64,000 nt of DNA from an uncultured Opitutia bacterium (GCA_903855995.1 CAIOAN010000007.1:1-64000), one strand, 5' to 3'; positions 1-11,250 are shown, counted from the first letter of the stretch. Program-made: numbers and translations. Notes: generated by a model from the letters alone, not told the origin.

Positions 1-1
1 C

Positions 2-940
2 CGCAATTCCGCGCAACTCGGAGTCTTCTCTGCCGAGGATATCACCGCCGGCCTGGCCTCCCAGCGCTTCCTCGCTTCCGATTTGGGCTGGCGCGAGGGC
101 ATGTCCGCCTGGACCCCGCTCGGTGATTGGGCTGAATTCCGGGCGTCGATCCCGTACGTTCCTCCTTCTGCGGCGAGCGGGCCAGGCGACGTTGCCCCCG
201 TCTTGACCGGGACGACTTTTCCTTGGGAGATATCCAAGAGCTTTTCTTCGGCCTACGCTTCTTTCCTGGCTCTGATTCGTGATCCGGCTGCTATCCTCGC
301 CGGCGCCAGATTGGAATTTGTCACAACGCTCCAACTCGTCTGGCTCATTCTTTTCGTCGCTTCGGTCTTCTCGGTCGTCGGCGGCATCATCCATGCGGAA
401 GCGCTGGCGCAGGCTATGCGTACGGCCGGAGCTCAGTTGTCAGCTGGTGCGTCCAAGATTCCGGGCCCCATGGGCCAGGCTTTCGCCAAGGTGGCAGAAT
501 ATTTCTCCAATACGAAAGCCAAGGAGTTTGGGGAAGTGGTGATGCAGGTCCTGCTGGTGGTGGCGGCCCAGCCGCTTTACTACTTGCTGATTGGATTGAT
601 TCAGTGGCTCGGGTTGCGCTTATTGGGTTTATTCGGGGTGAAGTCCTGCAAGACTCCTGAGTTGGGCCGAACGGCCATCGCGGGCATGCTTGGCCACGTC
701 CTTTTAGGGGCGATTTTATGCCCAGTCGCTTTGTTGAGCCCGCAGGGCCTGATGCAACAAATGGCCTCCGTAATAATCTTCATCGTCGGGGTTGTTCTCT
801 ACTGCCGTGTCGTGGGAGGGGCCTTGCGGATCAATCCGTGGGTAGTGTTCGGTTCAGCGGTCCTCCTCTATGTTACGGTATCCTGTTGTTGTGGTTGCGG
901 GCTGGCGGCCATCGTCGGGTCGGCGCTTTCCTTGGGCTGA
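2..940 (+). CDS. GYF_2-domain multi-pass membrane protein (5' end outside window)
   Basis: The ORF track starts at a TTG at 83, but the same frame stays open to base 2, and the extra residues (FSAEDITAGLASQRF, then WREGMSAWTPL) complete a GYF_2-type domain. The gene therefore begins upstream of the window. After the GYF-like region and a Pro/Ala linker come about five hydrophobic segments, in an arrangement resembling Yip1-type membrane proteins; the last contains a cluster of cysteines (SCCCGCG). It is followed 3 bases later by a DUF2752 gene, which suggests an operon. GYF_2 domains are generally thought to mediate protein contacts. The molecular role is unknown. Confidence 0.75.
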   Translation, partial: RNSAQLGVFSAEDITAGLASQRFLASDLGWREGMSAWTPLGDWAEFRASIPYVPPSAASGPGDVAPVLTGTTFPWEISKSFSSAYASFLALIRDPAAILAGARLEFVTTLQLVWLILFVASVFSVVGGIIHAEALAQAMRTAGAQLSAGASKIPGPMGQAFAKVAEYFSNTKAKEFGEVVMQVLLVVAAQPLYYLLIGLIQWLGLRLLGLFGVKSCKTPELGRTAIAGMLGHVLLGAILCPVALLSPQGLMQQMASVIIFIVGVVLYCRVVGGALRINPWVVFGSAVLLYVTVSCCCGCGLAAIVGSALSLG

Positions 941-943
941 CCG

Positions 944-1366
944 GTGTTTAGGCTGATCCGCAGACCGGCCTATCCGGGCGAGCTCAATCACGAGCTCGTC
1001 TGGCCGGCGGCATTCGTCGGCGGGGCCGTGTTTGCTTGGGGTTGGTTCCTATCCGGCCTCCAACTGCCCCAGTGCGTTTTTATGCGGGTGACTGGGTTGC
1101 CCTGTCTCGGCTGCGGCGGTACGCGGTGCGCGCGCCATCTCGTCCATCTGGATTTCGGGCAGGCCTTTCTCTTTCACCCGGGATTCTTCCTGGTCGTCAT
1201 GGTGGCGGCGCTTTGGACGATTCATTCGGCTTTGTTTTGGCTAAGTCGTGATAAGCTGCGACTGCGGCTCGCGCTCGATGACGCCCAGGCCCGCCGCTGG
1301 CGGATGGTCTTCATCGCCTTGCTTGTCATTCACTGGGCGTGGCAGTGTTACTACCTCACCCGCTGA
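944..1366 (+). CDS. DUF2752 family membrane protein
   Basis: A 140-residue protein starting at GTG, three bases after the GYF-domain gene. It carries the DUF2752 hallmark, a cysteine followed by TGLPCLGCGGTR and then an A-x-x-x-HPGF stretch, with hydrophobic segments on both sides (about 20-40, 75-95 and 120-135). The family is small and membrane-embedded and is often found beside GYF- or TM2-type genes. No biochemical function is established that I can name. Its stop codon overlaps the next ATG (TGATG), so translational coupling to the nuclease gene is likely. Confidence 0.8.
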   Translation: MFRLIRRPAYPGELNHELVWPAAFVGGAVFAWGWFLSGLQLPQCVFMRVTGLPCLGCGGTRCARHLVHLDFGQAFLFHPGFFLVVMVAALWTIHSALFWLSRDKLRLRLALDDAQARRWRMVFIALLVIHWAWQCYYLTR

Positions 1367-2313
1367 TGTTGAAGAATCTGCTTAGGTTTCTCGCATGGGT
1401 CGCCGCTCTCGTCCTGCTGGCGACGGGGGCGGTCGGGCTAGTCTACTACTGCTCCGAACGTCCGCAGAAAATGGCCATCGAGCACCGGGTGCTCGATGTG
1501 GTCGACACAATCCGCGAGGACGGCACTTCGCCCAAGAAAGTGGTCGGAGCGCTGGATCGCCTCGCTGACCAGACGGAAGTCATCAAGGGCGACATCGTTC
1601 CCGCCCCCGAGCCGGATCGTAACGCCACGGCACCTTACGGCGAGCCGGCCGATCATCTGGGGTTAAAGCGCCTGGTGAATCGCGGCTACTCTGTCGGGTA
1701 CGACGAATCGTTACCCTCTCCCCGGTGGTCTTCTTACCGGGTATTCCCTTATAAGGAAGTGCACCGAGACCGTCCCTCCAGTTTCAAACCCGATCCGCGC
1801 ACGGATGCCCGCGTGGTGACTTCCGAATATGTCCGCTCAGGCTATGATCGGGGCCACCTGTCGCCCAACTACGCGATTTCAGTCTGCTACGGAGAAGAGG
1901 CCCAGAAGGAAACCTTCTTGCTCAGTAATGTCGTGCCGCAATTACACGCCCTTAACGCTGGCCTTTGGAAGGATATGGAGCAGCGCGTGGTGAGGCGCTA
2001 CGTCGAGCGCTATGGCATCGTCTGGGTGCAGGTCGGCCCGGTCTTCACCTCCCCGGCGGAGAAGAAGGTGGGCCGCCTGCCCGTGCCTTCGTCGTTTTGG
2101 ATGGTGATCTCAGAGTATGAGGAAGCCCAGCATGGCATCCGGGCCATCGCTTATCTCGTGCCGCACGAAGAGAAGTGGCGCGACGCCGAACTGACGCGTT
2201 ACGTCGTGAGCATTCGCCGGATCGAGCAGCTAACCGGCCTGGATTTTTTCCCGAAGCTACCGAAGGCGACGCAGGATCGGCTGGAATCAACGGCCGCGCC
2301 GCGCGCTTGGTGA
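1366..2313 (+). CDS. Membrane-anchored DNA/RNA non-specific endonuclease (NUC1 family)
   Basis: The ORF track begins at a GTG at 1339. I prefer the ATG at 1366, which overlaps the DUF2752 stop (TGATG) and puts a signal-anchor helix at residues 5-27; this gives 315 aa. The family signature DRGHLSPN lies at about 161-168, with His164 as the expected general base. It is followed by NVVPQLHALNAGLWKDME, which holds the Asn and Glu expected for metal binding. Enzymes of this family (Serratia nuclease, NucA, EndoG) cut single- and double-stranded nucleic acid. The anchor suggests periplasmic or surface activity, perhaps nucleic-acid scavenging. The last 27 bases overlap the convergent methyltransferase gene. 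Confidence 0.88.
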   Translation: MLKNLLRFLAWVAALVLLATGAVGLVYYCSERPQKMAIEHRVLDVVDTIREDGTSPKKVVGALDRLADQTEVIKGDIVPAPEPDRNATAPYGEPADHLGLKRLVNRGYSVGYDESLPSPRWSSYRVFPYKEVHRDRPSSFKPDPRTDARVVTSEYVRSGYDRGHLSPNYAISVCYGEEAQKETFLLSNVVPQLHALNAGLWKDMEQRVVRRYVERYGIVWVQVGPVFTSPAEKKVGRLPVPSSFWMVISEYEEAQHGIRAIAYLVPHEEKWRDAELTRYVVSIRRIEQLTGLDFFPKLPKATQDRLESTAAPRAW

Positions 2314-3237
2314 CGGCAGTTCGCGTCGCAGGTCGCCGGCATGGATCAGGCAGACGCAGTCGGCGCCATCGGCCGTCGGTAACCACATGATGGGGAGCTT
2401 CGGCCACGCCTGATGCATCGCTTTCTGGAGGCCGCCGACCTCGATGACGAGGATGCCGTGAGGCTTCAGCAGTTCGCGTGCTTGAACGAGCAGCTTGCGG
2501 ATAACATCGAGCCCGTCTTTGCCTGAGACCAGTGAGCCTTTCGGTTCCTTCTTAAACTCGGCGGGCAGGCCACGGTAGATGCCTTCAGGCTCGTACGGCG
2601 GATTACTGAGGATGAGGTCAAGCTGCGGCCCCTTAAGCAGCGCGGACATCGTATCTGTCTCGTGCAGGGCGATCCGCTTGGCGAGCTTGTGGTCGGCGAC
2701 ATTGAGCTTCGCCACTTCCAGCGCCGGTGCGGAAAGGTCGGTCGCGTGGACGTGTGCCTTCGGGAAGCGCTTGGCCAGGAGAACCGCGAGGCAGCCCGAA
2801 CCCGTGCAGATATCGGCCACGTCCGTGATTTGACCGGCCGGCGGCAGCCATTGCGGAATTGCTTCCGGGATGAGTTCGACGAAATACGACCGCGGGATGA
2901 TGACGCGCTCATCGATGCGGAAGCGCAGGCCGCCCAGCCAGGCCTCGCCGACAAGATATCCCGTCGGGATGCGGTCGAAGACCCGTCGCTCTACGAGGCT
3001 TAGGAACGCCGACTTCTCCTTGGCGGTGAGCGCCCGGGTGAAACATCGGGGAAGCTTTTCCCAGGCCAGACCGGTGGCGTACCCCATGAGCGTCAGGGAT
3101 TCCTCCTCGGCGTTCACGAAGCCTTGTCCGTGCGCGATGCCGGCCGACTTGAACAGCTTGTTGGCGAAGCGTAAACAATCACCGCCCGTTTTGAGGCGGG
3201 CGGTGGTGGCGGGCGTCGGGCGCGTGGGGGCGCTCAT
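2287..3237 (-). CDS. prmB: PrmB-type protein-(glutamine-N5) methyltransferase
   Basis: A 316-residue Rossmann-fold methyltransferase of the HemK family. The SAM motif is DICTGSGCLAVLLAKRF and the catalytic signature is SNPPYE. PTGYLVGEAWLGGLRF and ERVIIPRS ahead of the SAM motif, and LPAEFKKEPKGSL after it, match the PrmB branch, which methylates the GGQ-like glutamine of ribosomal protein L3. The PrmC branch, present separately at 45.6 kb, methylates release factors. It is the last gene of a minus-strand run, 18 bases after accC, and its 3' end overlaps the convergent nuclease gene. Assignment to L3 rests on branch resemblance only. Confidence 0.85.
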   Translation of the reverse strand: MSAPTRPTPATTARLKTGGDCLRFANKLFKSAGIAHGQGFVNAEEESLTLMGYATGLAWEKLPRCFTRALTAKEKSAFLSLVERRVFDRIPTGYLVGEAWLGGLRFRIDERVIIPRSYFVELIPEAIPQWLPPAGQITDVADICTGSGCLAVLLAKRFPKAHVHATDLSAPALEVAKLNVADHKLAKRIALHETDTMSALLKGPQLDLILSNPPYEPEGIYRGLPAEFKKEPKGSLVSGKDGLDVIRKLLVQARELLKPHGILVIEVGGLQKAMHQAWPKLPIMWLPTADGADCVCLIHAGDLRRELPSPSARRGR

Positions 3238-3255
3238 CGGCGGCGGCGGGGCCGC

Positions 3256-4632
<1,377 letters not shown>

Positions 4633-4648
4633 GCTCGGCAGTCGGCGT

Positions 4649-5113
4649 TCAGCCGATCTTCACGCGGAAGAGAGGCTGGCCGAATTCGACCGAGGTACCA
4701 TTGGCGACGAGGCACTCGACCACCGTGCCTGCAATCTCCGACTGGATTTCGTTCATCACCTTCATGGCCTCGATGATGCAGACCACGGAATCGACCTTGA
4801 TGGGTGAACCGACGGCGACGAAGGGGGGATTCTCCGGGGAGGGGGTGGCGTAGTAGGTGCCGACCATAGGGGAGGTCACCAGCTTGATGCTGGGGTCCGC
4901 CGCCGCCGGAGTTGCCGGGGCTGCCGGGGCCGCCGCTACAGGGGCGGGAGCCGCTGCCACAGGGGCAAGGGCGACCGGGGCTGCTGCCGGGGCCGCACGG
5001 CCGGGGAGGTCGCGCTTGATGCGGAGCTTGAATTCTTGATCCTGGATTTCGAATTCGGAAAGGTCCGATTTCTTCATCAAATCCACGACTTGTTTAATCT
5101 TATTTAGGTCCAA
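4649..5113 (-). CDS. accB: Biotin carboxyl carrier protein of acetyl-CoA carboxylase
   Basis: A 154-residue carrier with an N-terminal helix ([20 protein letters not shown]), an Ala/Pro-rich flexible linker at about 40-72, and a C-terminal biotinyl domain with the biotin site EAMKVMNE (Lys118). The start is a TTG preceded by a strong ribosome-binding site (GGAGGA about 8 bases upstream). There is no in-frame ATG nearby, so the rare start seems genuine. It is followed by accC and preceded, after 65 bases, by the AsmA-like gene on the same strand. Confidence 0.96.
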   Translation of the reverse strand: MDLNKIKQVVDLMKKSDLSEFEIQDQEFKLRIKRDLPGRAAPAAAPVALAPVAAAPAPVAAAPAAPATPAAADPSIKLVTSPMVGTYYATPSPENPPFVAVGSPIKVDSVVCIIEAMKVMNEIQSEIAGTVVECLVANGTSVEFGQPLFRVKIG

Positions 5114-5178
5114 GGTTATGTCCTCCGTGAGGGGGTGGACCTCTCTGATACAGGGCTCAGGGGGGGTAAATCAATCCC

Positions 5179-7896
5179 TCATTCCGAAATCTCGGCAGGA
5201 ATTTTACCTAAGTTGCTATCAGTGTTAGACTTAATGATATCTTTTAAGGACGGAAGGGCGGTGATATCAGGCTTGGAAATAGGCCCTTTTACTTTGATTT
5301 TCGTCAAGCCAACCAGGGTTCGATTGAGGTTGATTAGGTCCAGCGGGTTGAAACCTCCCTGCCTGGGGATCGAGAAGTCGCCCACGAAATCCAGGGTGGG
5401 TCTGGCTAGGTCGACTTCCCCCTTTAAGCTCAGGCGTGATTTCGGCCCGCTCAGCAGGAGGTCTGGAAAGTATGCCCGGCCCTTCAAGCACCCGAAAGTG
5501 CCAGTGGCCTTGGTCAAATCGTAGGTGGTGGCGTCGACGCCAATAGCCTCCAGTACCGTCGAGAGAACTCCAAGCAGGCGCACTTTTTTCAGTTCCGGGT
5601 CGACGAGGGTGTAGCGCCCCCGCCCGCTCATCAGCAAGGGTTGGTCGAGGTTGAGCTGGCCCTTGAAGTTCAGGTCCAGGGTCGCCGGCGCCGCCCTCTT
5701 CGGGAGCTCGGCGGCCGCTTTGGCACCGCTGAGTTCGCTGACCAGTCGCGTGATGGCCGCGGGGTCACAACCCTTGAGCCCTAACTCAATATGTGTCTGG
5801 TGAAGCGGGTCGCCCTTCAGCCTGACCTCGGCAGTACCGCCAGCGAGCCCTAGGTCCGCCTTGATCACCATGACCCCTTCCGAGGTTTCGGTGTTCACTT
5901 TCAGGTCTTTCCCCGTGACACCCCAGGCCTTGAAGTCCCCCGCGCAGGTGATGGCGGCATGCACGGTGGGGGTCTTTCCGGCGGGCGTCACTTCGAGTTC
6001 AAATCGGTGATCGGCCGGCAGGGATAATCCTTTGAGAGCTTCGCCGAATTCCTTGCCAGCACAGCGAGCGGCAATCCACGGCTGGAGGTTCCCGGATGCT
6101 TTCACGACCGGTCCGGCGAGCGCCAAGGGCTTTGACCAATCCCAGGTCGCCGTGCCATCGACAAAGCCATCGGCCTCGGTGGTTCCTCCGGCCAGGTGAT
6201 GGAGTCCGATAGAAGTGCGGGCTGGATTGGCATCGACACTTACTTCGACCCGGCGGAATGGTGCGCCCATGAAATCGAAGCGTTCTAGTAAGACCCGCCC
6301 GCCCACGATGCTCTGCTCCGAGCCCCAGCGACTTTCGACGTCAATGAAGGCGTAGGGATGTTCGCGGGACTTGAGTAGTTTCCAGAGGCCCACCCACCAT
6401 TCGCCTAGCACTTGGTCCAGTGAGGCCGGAGCGAGGTCGCCGTGCAGGTGCAGGACAAAGGCGCCGCCGACGGCCACGGCGCAGTCTGCCTCACCGGTCA
6501 CGGAGGCCAAGTGCAGGTCGCGAAGGTGCAAGGGATAGGGTTGGCGATGGGGCTGAAAATCGAACCGCGTCGTCAGGGGCAGGGCTTTGTCCGGTGAAAT
6601 CGCCGCGGCTGAAAGACCCAGCCCGCTGAATCCCGTGCACGAGGCTTCGCCGCTCACGGCCAGCACCTGATGGCGGCTGTCGGTGGTCATGGTGAAATCG
6701 CGGAGGAGCAGGTCGCCGGTGATGTCAATCTGCGCCGCCCGCAGGATTTTTCCGACGGCGGGAAGGGCGGCGAATTCAGCGGCTACGAGCCGGGCGTGGT
6801 CGATGCGCAGGGAGGCATCGCCTAGCGGTGTCAGGCGGCAGCGCCCGTCGGCGAAAGTGCCTCCGGAGATAAGGTGGAAGTCGACGTCCGCTCCGCCGGC
6901 GGAGGACGGAGTCGCTGTCAAAGCCGCCCGGGAAATCGGCAGACCGGCTCCGATGATATGGGTGGCGGAGAGGGTGATGCGCGTCTCGGTCAGCTTCGCG
7001 GCGCCTTGGATTTTCACACGGAGATCATGCCCCGAAAATTCTCGCCACGCGGCCTCCTCGGCGGCGCCCTCGGCACTCCATTTTAAGATCTGCCCATCTC
7101 GGTTCAATTGCAGTGCCCCGCGCAGGGCGAGTGAGCGGACCTGGATGAGGCCCAGTTTTTGGTCAGCCCAGTCGTTGCCCATCAACGCATGTGCGGAAAG
7201 TTCGGCTCCGCCGACGCTGTCGCCGGCACACTGGATACCGATCGTCGCTCCGCCCGAACGTTCCGCTACCGCGAGCGTGTTCTCTATATGCCCGAGGATA
7301 CTGGCGATATTCTTAACCAGCGAGGCTGGGGCGGCCTGCGGCCTGCGCGATCCGAATTGCAGCATCGCGGCGGGGATCTCACCGCTCACATTGCAGGTGA
7401 GCTTCCCGGCGCGGACCTGCACGGAACGCAGGATTAGCCAGCGGCCTTCACTGGCGATGTCGATGACGATTTCCTCCGTCAGGGCGCGGCGTTCGCCGGC
7501 GACGGAGACGGAGGCGGGGCACCACAGACGCGCGCCGCTGATGCGGAGCCGAGTCGGTTCGGCCTGCCCGACCAGCAACTGTGTGGGATTGAGCCCAAGC
7601 TCAAGATGCGAGGCGGTGAAGATTTCGCCGGTGAGTCCTTCGATGCCGACAGAGAGGTCATCGGCCGCGATGGTCAGGTCGGGCAGCACCCAGAGGTTAC
7701 GGGCCTGGAGGCGCACGCCTTCTTTCGCAAGACGCTCCACGAGCATGTCCGCGACAAAGTCGGGCATTCTCATGGGCCGGTCGAGCGTCGCGACCCACCA
7801 GAGCGTCAGCTGTGCCGGTAACAGGAGGAGCAGGCACGTGTTCGTCAGCCCGCGCAGGAACCTGCGAAAGGGAGAACTGGCTGGCCGCGCTTTCAT
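5179..7896 (-). CDS. Large AsmA-like envelope protein
   Basis: A 905-residue protein with one N-terminal transmembrane segment (TCLLLLLPAQLTLWWVATL) followed by a long beta-rich region. The C-terminal 200 residues resemble the AsmA C-terminal domain: a TYDLTKATGTFGCLKGRAYF-type segment, the LDFVGDFSIP strand, and KVKGPISKPDI near the end. Proteins of the AsmA/TamB group span the periplasm, and several are implicated in phospholipid movement to the outer membrane. The start ATG overlaps the DUF4340 stop (ATGA), so it belongs to the Gld-like operon. Its position just before accB links it at least transcriptionally to lipid synthesis. Overall similarity to characterised AsmA is modest. Confidence 0.75.
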   Translation of the reverse strand: MKARPASSPFRRFLRGLTNTCLLLLLPAQLTLWWVATLDRPMRMPDFVADMLVERLAKEGVRLQARNLWVLPDLTIAADDLSVGIEGLTGEIFTASHLELGLNPTQLLVGQAEPTRLRISGARLWCPASVSVAGERRALTEEIVIDIASEGRWLILRSVQVRAGKLTCNVSGEIPAAMLQFGSRRPQAAPASLVKNIASILGHIENTLAVAERSGGATIGIQCAGDSVGGAELSAHALMGNDWADQKLGLIQVRSLALRGALQLNRDGQILKWSAEGAAEEAAWREFSGHDLRVKIQGAAKLTETRITLSATHIIGAGLPISRAALTATPSSAGGADVDFHLISGGTFADGRCRLTPLGDASLRIDHARLVAAEFAALPAVGKILRAAQIDITGDLLLRDFTMTTDSRHQVLAVSGEASCTGFSGLGLSAAAISPDKALPLTTRFDFQPHRQPYPLHLRDLHLASVTGEADCAVAVGGAFVLHLHGDLAPASLDQVLGEWWVGLWKLLKSREHPYAFIDVESRWGSEQSIVGGRVLLERFDFMGAPFRRVEVSVDANPARTSIGLHHLAGGTTEADGFVDGTATWDWSKPLALAGPVVKASGNLQPWIAARCAGKEFGEALKGLSLPADHRFELEVTPAGKTPTVHAAITCAGDFKAWGVTGKDLKVNTETSEGVMVIKADLGLAGGTAEVRLKGDPLHQTHIELGLKGCDPAAITRLVSELSGAKAAAELPKRAAPATLDLNFKGQLNLDQPLLMSGRGRYTLVDPELKKVRLLGVLSTVLEAIGVDATTYDLTKATGTFGCLKGRAYFPDLLLSGPKSRLSLKGEVDLARPTLDFVGDFSIPRQGGFNPLDLINLNRTLVGLTKIKVKGPISKPDITALPSLKDIIKSNTDSNLGKIPAEISE

Positions 7897-9734
7897 CGGC
7901 CGGCTTCGTTCAGAAGGGGAATCAGGATTTCCGCCAGGCCAGTATCGAGGATGAAGTCATCTTCATCGGCCTCGTCATGCAGCAGGAGGGAGCGGGTGTT
8001 GAAGGGTGCGGAACAAAGGTAGGTGCGGAACGTCTCGCTCGCGGCGGCTCCGCCGGTCGTGGCTTGGTCGGTGACGCGCAGCTCAAACTTCCAATCACCA
8101 GCACCGACATCGCGGCCCGGGAAGTCGGCGGCTTTTACTTCCGCCAGCCCGGCGGCCAGGCGGCGGGCGTTCACCGGATCGAGTCGTCCGTTGCCGGCCC
8201 AATTACCGTCGGGGCCGAGGCGTGCTTCGCCGAGCACCTTGCCTTCGGGGCGGGTCATCAGGCGGAGGCCGCTGACTTTCGCGCCTTGTGGAAGCTCCGC
8301 GACGGTGCGCTTGCGCCACGCCTGCGGCTCGACGTTCTGCTGGCCGCCTTTGAGCAGTGAGACATCGCAGAGAGCGGCGAGCGGCGAGCCCTTGGCGTGC
8401 ACGATCCGTGTGCCGGCGTTCTTCTCCGGGTCGTCGGTGAAGGTGAGTATGATGCGTTCCGCCCCGAATTCGAGTTCGAGGGATTGCAATGAGGTCGTGC
8501 CGGGGTTCGCCAGCGCCATGACAGCGGGCACCGTGGCGCCGCTCGGTGAATCGGATTTACGGCGGGCCGCGCGGAGCTGGGATACTCCTTCAAGGAAGCG
8601 GCCGACGATGCGGGAGTCCGCTTCGCGGCGCTTGGTCGCCGTCGATCCCGGGGCGACGGGAATTTCCCAGCGAGCCTCGCCGCCGGTGCCTTCCAGTCGG
8701 TGCAGGGTGATGGAGCGTCCTGCCGACGCGATGGTGAAGCCGGTCACTAGCGCCGGGTCGAAGTCGGCCGGGCGCGTGGCGGCGAGCGCTTCGCGCGGGT
8801 GGAACCAATCTTCGAGCGCGCGGGCTTCGACCAGGAAGACGGACGCATTGTCCTCGAGTTTGGCGCACAGGAGCGCCGGCGCGCCCGGCGCAGGTTTGCC
8901 GACCAGCAAGACTTGGCGGCGAGCGTTTCCCTCGATGACGATGCGCAGTGTGGGATTGGCAAGGCCTGTGGCCGCATCTTCGAGGGCGACGAATTTATTC
9001 GCGCGCAGGTTCGTGAGCTCCGCGATGCTCTTGCTCGTCGCATCGGCGTCGGCGAGCGCGTCATAAGGCGTTTCGAAGCGCCATTCCGCCAGCAGGGTCT
9101 TATGGCCGGGGCGCGGCCGGGCTTCGGAGGTGATGGCGGTAACGGCGTCGGCCTCCTTGCTGTGTTGGCGGACCGAGAGCGCGCGGGCCTCGAAATCGGC
9201 AATCTCAAAAATCTTATCTACGCGGTAGCTCTCTGACTTTGATTCTAGCGCGGCGGCCATCGCCTCGGGCAGGGGGATGATACGCTTGCCGTCCTCGGTG
9301 AGGAGGAAGTGGTGCCGGGTCGAGGGTTGCACGCCGATCTTCACTTCGACGGACGGGCCTGCCTCCGCCGTGACCTTCAGGATCCAGCGTGGGCTCGCGA
9401 GACCATAGGCCTCCAGCCCGGCGCCATTGGTCTTGGCTTCGCTGGCCAGAAATCCGCTGTCGGCGCTGATGAAGCGAAGTTCATCGAGCAATCGCTGGAC
9501 CGACCAAATGTTCGCCGGCCAGTCAAACGGCTCGGTGACGCGCCAGGCGGAATTTCGTTTCTCGAGCACGACGCGCTCAGAACCTTCGCTCAGGCTAACC
9601 TTCGCCGGGGTGGCGGGGAACAGCAGGGCCTGGTTCGCGGCGATGGGCTGGTGGCTGTACGTGGCCTTCCACAGCAGACCGAAGGCGATCAGGTTGGCGA
9701 CCAGCAAGATGACGGTGGTGCGGGAAATCCGCAT
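7893..9734 (-). CDS. DUF4340 domain-containing protein
   Basis: A 613-residue protein with an N-terminal membrane helix (TTVILLVANLIAFGLLW) and a large extracytoplasmic portion containing repeated DUF4340-type units, for example AWRVTEPFDWPANIWSVQRL and SPRWILKVTAEAGPSVEVKI followed by a YRVDKIFEI-like strand. DUF4340 proteins are typically encoded directly after GldG-like ABC auxiliary proteins, as here (six bases after the GldG-like gene). They are taken to be a periplasmic part of that transporter. The substrate is unknown. Confidence 0.82.
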   Translation of the reverse strand: MRISRTTVILLVANLIAFGLLWKATYSHQPIAANQALLFPATPAKVSLSEGSERVVLEKRNSAWRVTEPFDWPANIWSVQRLLDELRFISADSGFLASEAKTNGAGLEAYGLASPRWILKVTAEAGPSVEVKIGVQPSTRHHFLLTEDGKRIIPLPEAMAAALESKSESYRVDKIFEIADFEARALSVRQHSKEADAVTAITSEARPRPGHKTLLAEWRFETPYDALADADATSKSIAELTNLRANKFVALEDAATGLANPTLRIVIEGNARRQVLLVGKPAPGAPALLCAKLEDNASVFLVEARALEDWFHPREALAATRPADFDPALVTGFTIASAGRSITLHRLEGTGGEARWEIPVAPGSTATKRREADSRIVGRFLEGVSQLRAARRKSDSPSGATVPAVMALANPGTTSLQSLELEFGAERIILTFTDDPEKNAGTRIVHAKGSPLAALCDVSLLKGGQQNVEPQAWRKRTVAELPQGAKVSGLRLMTRPEGKVLGEARLGPDGNWAGNGRLDPVNARRLAAGLAEVKAADFPGRDVGAGDWKFELRVTDQATTGGAAASETFRTYLCSAPFNTRSLLLHDEADEDDFILDTGLAEILIPLLNEAGR

Positions 9735-9740
9735 GAGCCC

Positions 9741-11249
9741 TTAACTTCTGCGTCGCCACACGGAAACCGCAAGCCCGAGTGCGAGGACGACGAGCGGAAC
9801 GCAGAGAAAACGAATGGCCAGAGCCCAGAAGTCCGCGGCGGTGGCGTTGAGCTGATATTCGCCTTCGGTGCGGGCGGGCAGGGAGACGGCGCGGTCTCGG
9901 TCCGTCAGCCAGGCGGCGCACTGGGTCATGAATGAGCGGTTACCGCCGCGGTTGAGCCGCAGATTGGCGGCGATTTCGGAGGAGCCGACGACGACCAGTC
10001 TCCCGCCCGCCCCGCCTACGCCCTTGCGGATGCCGGTGGCGCGTTCCGCCGCTGCCACCAGACAGACCGGGCCGGGTTGATCGCGGGCTGGATCGAATCT
10101 GGGCGGCCGACGGCTTTGGTCGGTCTGCCCCCAGGCCTTGTCGGAGGAGAAGACCAACTGCCAGACGCCCAAGGTGCTGTCAGGCGCGCTCGCTTCGTCG
10201 AAGCGGGCGGGTCGCAGGCGTGAGGCAATCAGCGGAAGATCCTGGTCTTTCAATACCTTGGTGAGCGGATGCGGGCGCTCTTCGAGCCTGCGTAGCGCGA
10301 TATCGCCGTCGGTCGTGCGGCGCGAGGCGTCGGGCTCTTGCAATTCGGCGTCGGGCGTGAAAATCGCCCATTCGGTCAGCAGGGGTTCGAGTCCGTGTTC
10401 GCGGCCAGGGTCGAGCAGCGCGAGCACGCGTCCGTTGCGCTCATAGAGGTAATTGCGCAGATGGGCATTTTCTTTGACCGAGAACGGCGTGAGCGGCCCG
10501 GCGATCAAAACCATCGCCGCATCCCGCGGAATCTCCGTGGAGGTGGCGAGGTCGAGCTGCTTGACCTCGAAGTTCCGGTTGCGAAGCTGGCGCGAGAGCA
10601 GGGACATGCCGCGGGCGGGCGAGGCGTCTTCGACCCCGAGTTCGCCATGGCCGCGGGTGACATAGCAGACGGCCGCCTTATCTTCCGTGATTTCAATGAG
10701 CGCCGAGGTGATGGCTTCCTCGCCGCGGAAACTGCCGCCGGTGGTCACGAGCTCGCGGTAGCTGATATACTTCGCGCGCGTGCCGCAGGAGAGGACCAGC
10801 GCAATGGTGGCGTCGGGTGGTCCGTGGCGTGCGGCGAGCTCCGAGAGTAGCGGGGCGTTGCGGCCGTCGCCCGCGTTGGCGACGGAGAACCAGGCGGCGC
10901 CGTCCCGGCTCGATTCCACCACGTAGGAGTCGAGCAACTTGAAGAGGCGGGCGCGGATGGCCTGGGCGGCGTCGGATTTATCGGTCGTGACAACGACGGC
11001 CTTCACCCAGCCTTTGTTGCGGCCGATACCGACGGGGCTGCGGCGGCCGGCGGCGCGCACGGTCTCCGCGGATTCCGCCGCCAGCGAATGCCGTCGATTG
11101 GCGGTGATGTCCTGGCGGACGCGGAATTCCGGCAGCGAGGCGAGGAAGTTCACGACCAGTGCGAGTGCGATCGCGAGAATCGCCTGAGTGGCACGGTTGA
11201 GGCGGCGCACGGGGCGCACGGCGCCGAAATCATCACGAAGGGGCGCCAT
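9741..11249 (-). CDS. GldG-like ABC transporter auxiliary protein
   Basis: A 502-residue protein with one N-terminal membrane helix (AILAIALALVVNFLASL), a large soluble domain and one C-terminal helix (FLCVPLVVLALGLAVSVWRR). It matches the 'ABC-type uncharacterised transport system' (GldG) layout, including AMVLIAGPLTPFSVKENAHL and GRVLALLDPG. In Bacteroidota, GldG works with GldA and GldF in gliding. In other phyla the same trio occurs without gliding, and the export substrate is unknown. It starts one base after the permease stop. No gldB-N or spr gene is present here, so I do not infer motility. Confidence 0.83.
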   Translation of the reverse strand: MAPLRDDFGAVRPVRRLNRATQAILAIALALVVNFLASLPEFRVRQDITANRRHSLAAESAETVRAAGRRSPVGIGRNKGWVKAVVVTTDKSDAAQAIRARLFKLLDSYVVESSRDGAAWFSVANAGDGRNAPLLSELAARHGPPDATIALVLSCGTRAKYISYRELVTTGGSFRGEEAITSALIEITEDKAAVCYVTRGHGELGVEDASPARGMSLLSRQLRNRNFEVKQLDLATSTEIPRDAAMVLIAGPLTPFSVKENAHLRNYLYERNGRVLALLDPGREHGLEPLLTEWAIFTPDAELQEPDASRRTTDGDIALRRLEERPHPLTKVLKDQDLPLIASRLRPARFDEASAPDSTLGVWQLVFSSDKAWGQTDQSRRPPRFDPARDQPGPVCLVAAAERATGIRKGVGGAGGRLVVVGSSEIAANLRLNRGGNRSFMTQCAAWLTDRDRAVSLPARTEGEYQLNATAADFWALAIRFLCVPLVVLALGLAVSVWRRRS

Positions 11250-11250
11250 G

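Noticed and set aside
6683-7954. 423-aa plus-strand ORF opposite the AsmA-like gene
   Set aside because: Arg/Ser/Pro-rich composition of an antisense shadow. The minus-strand gene has a membrane anchor, AsmA motifs and operon overlaps.
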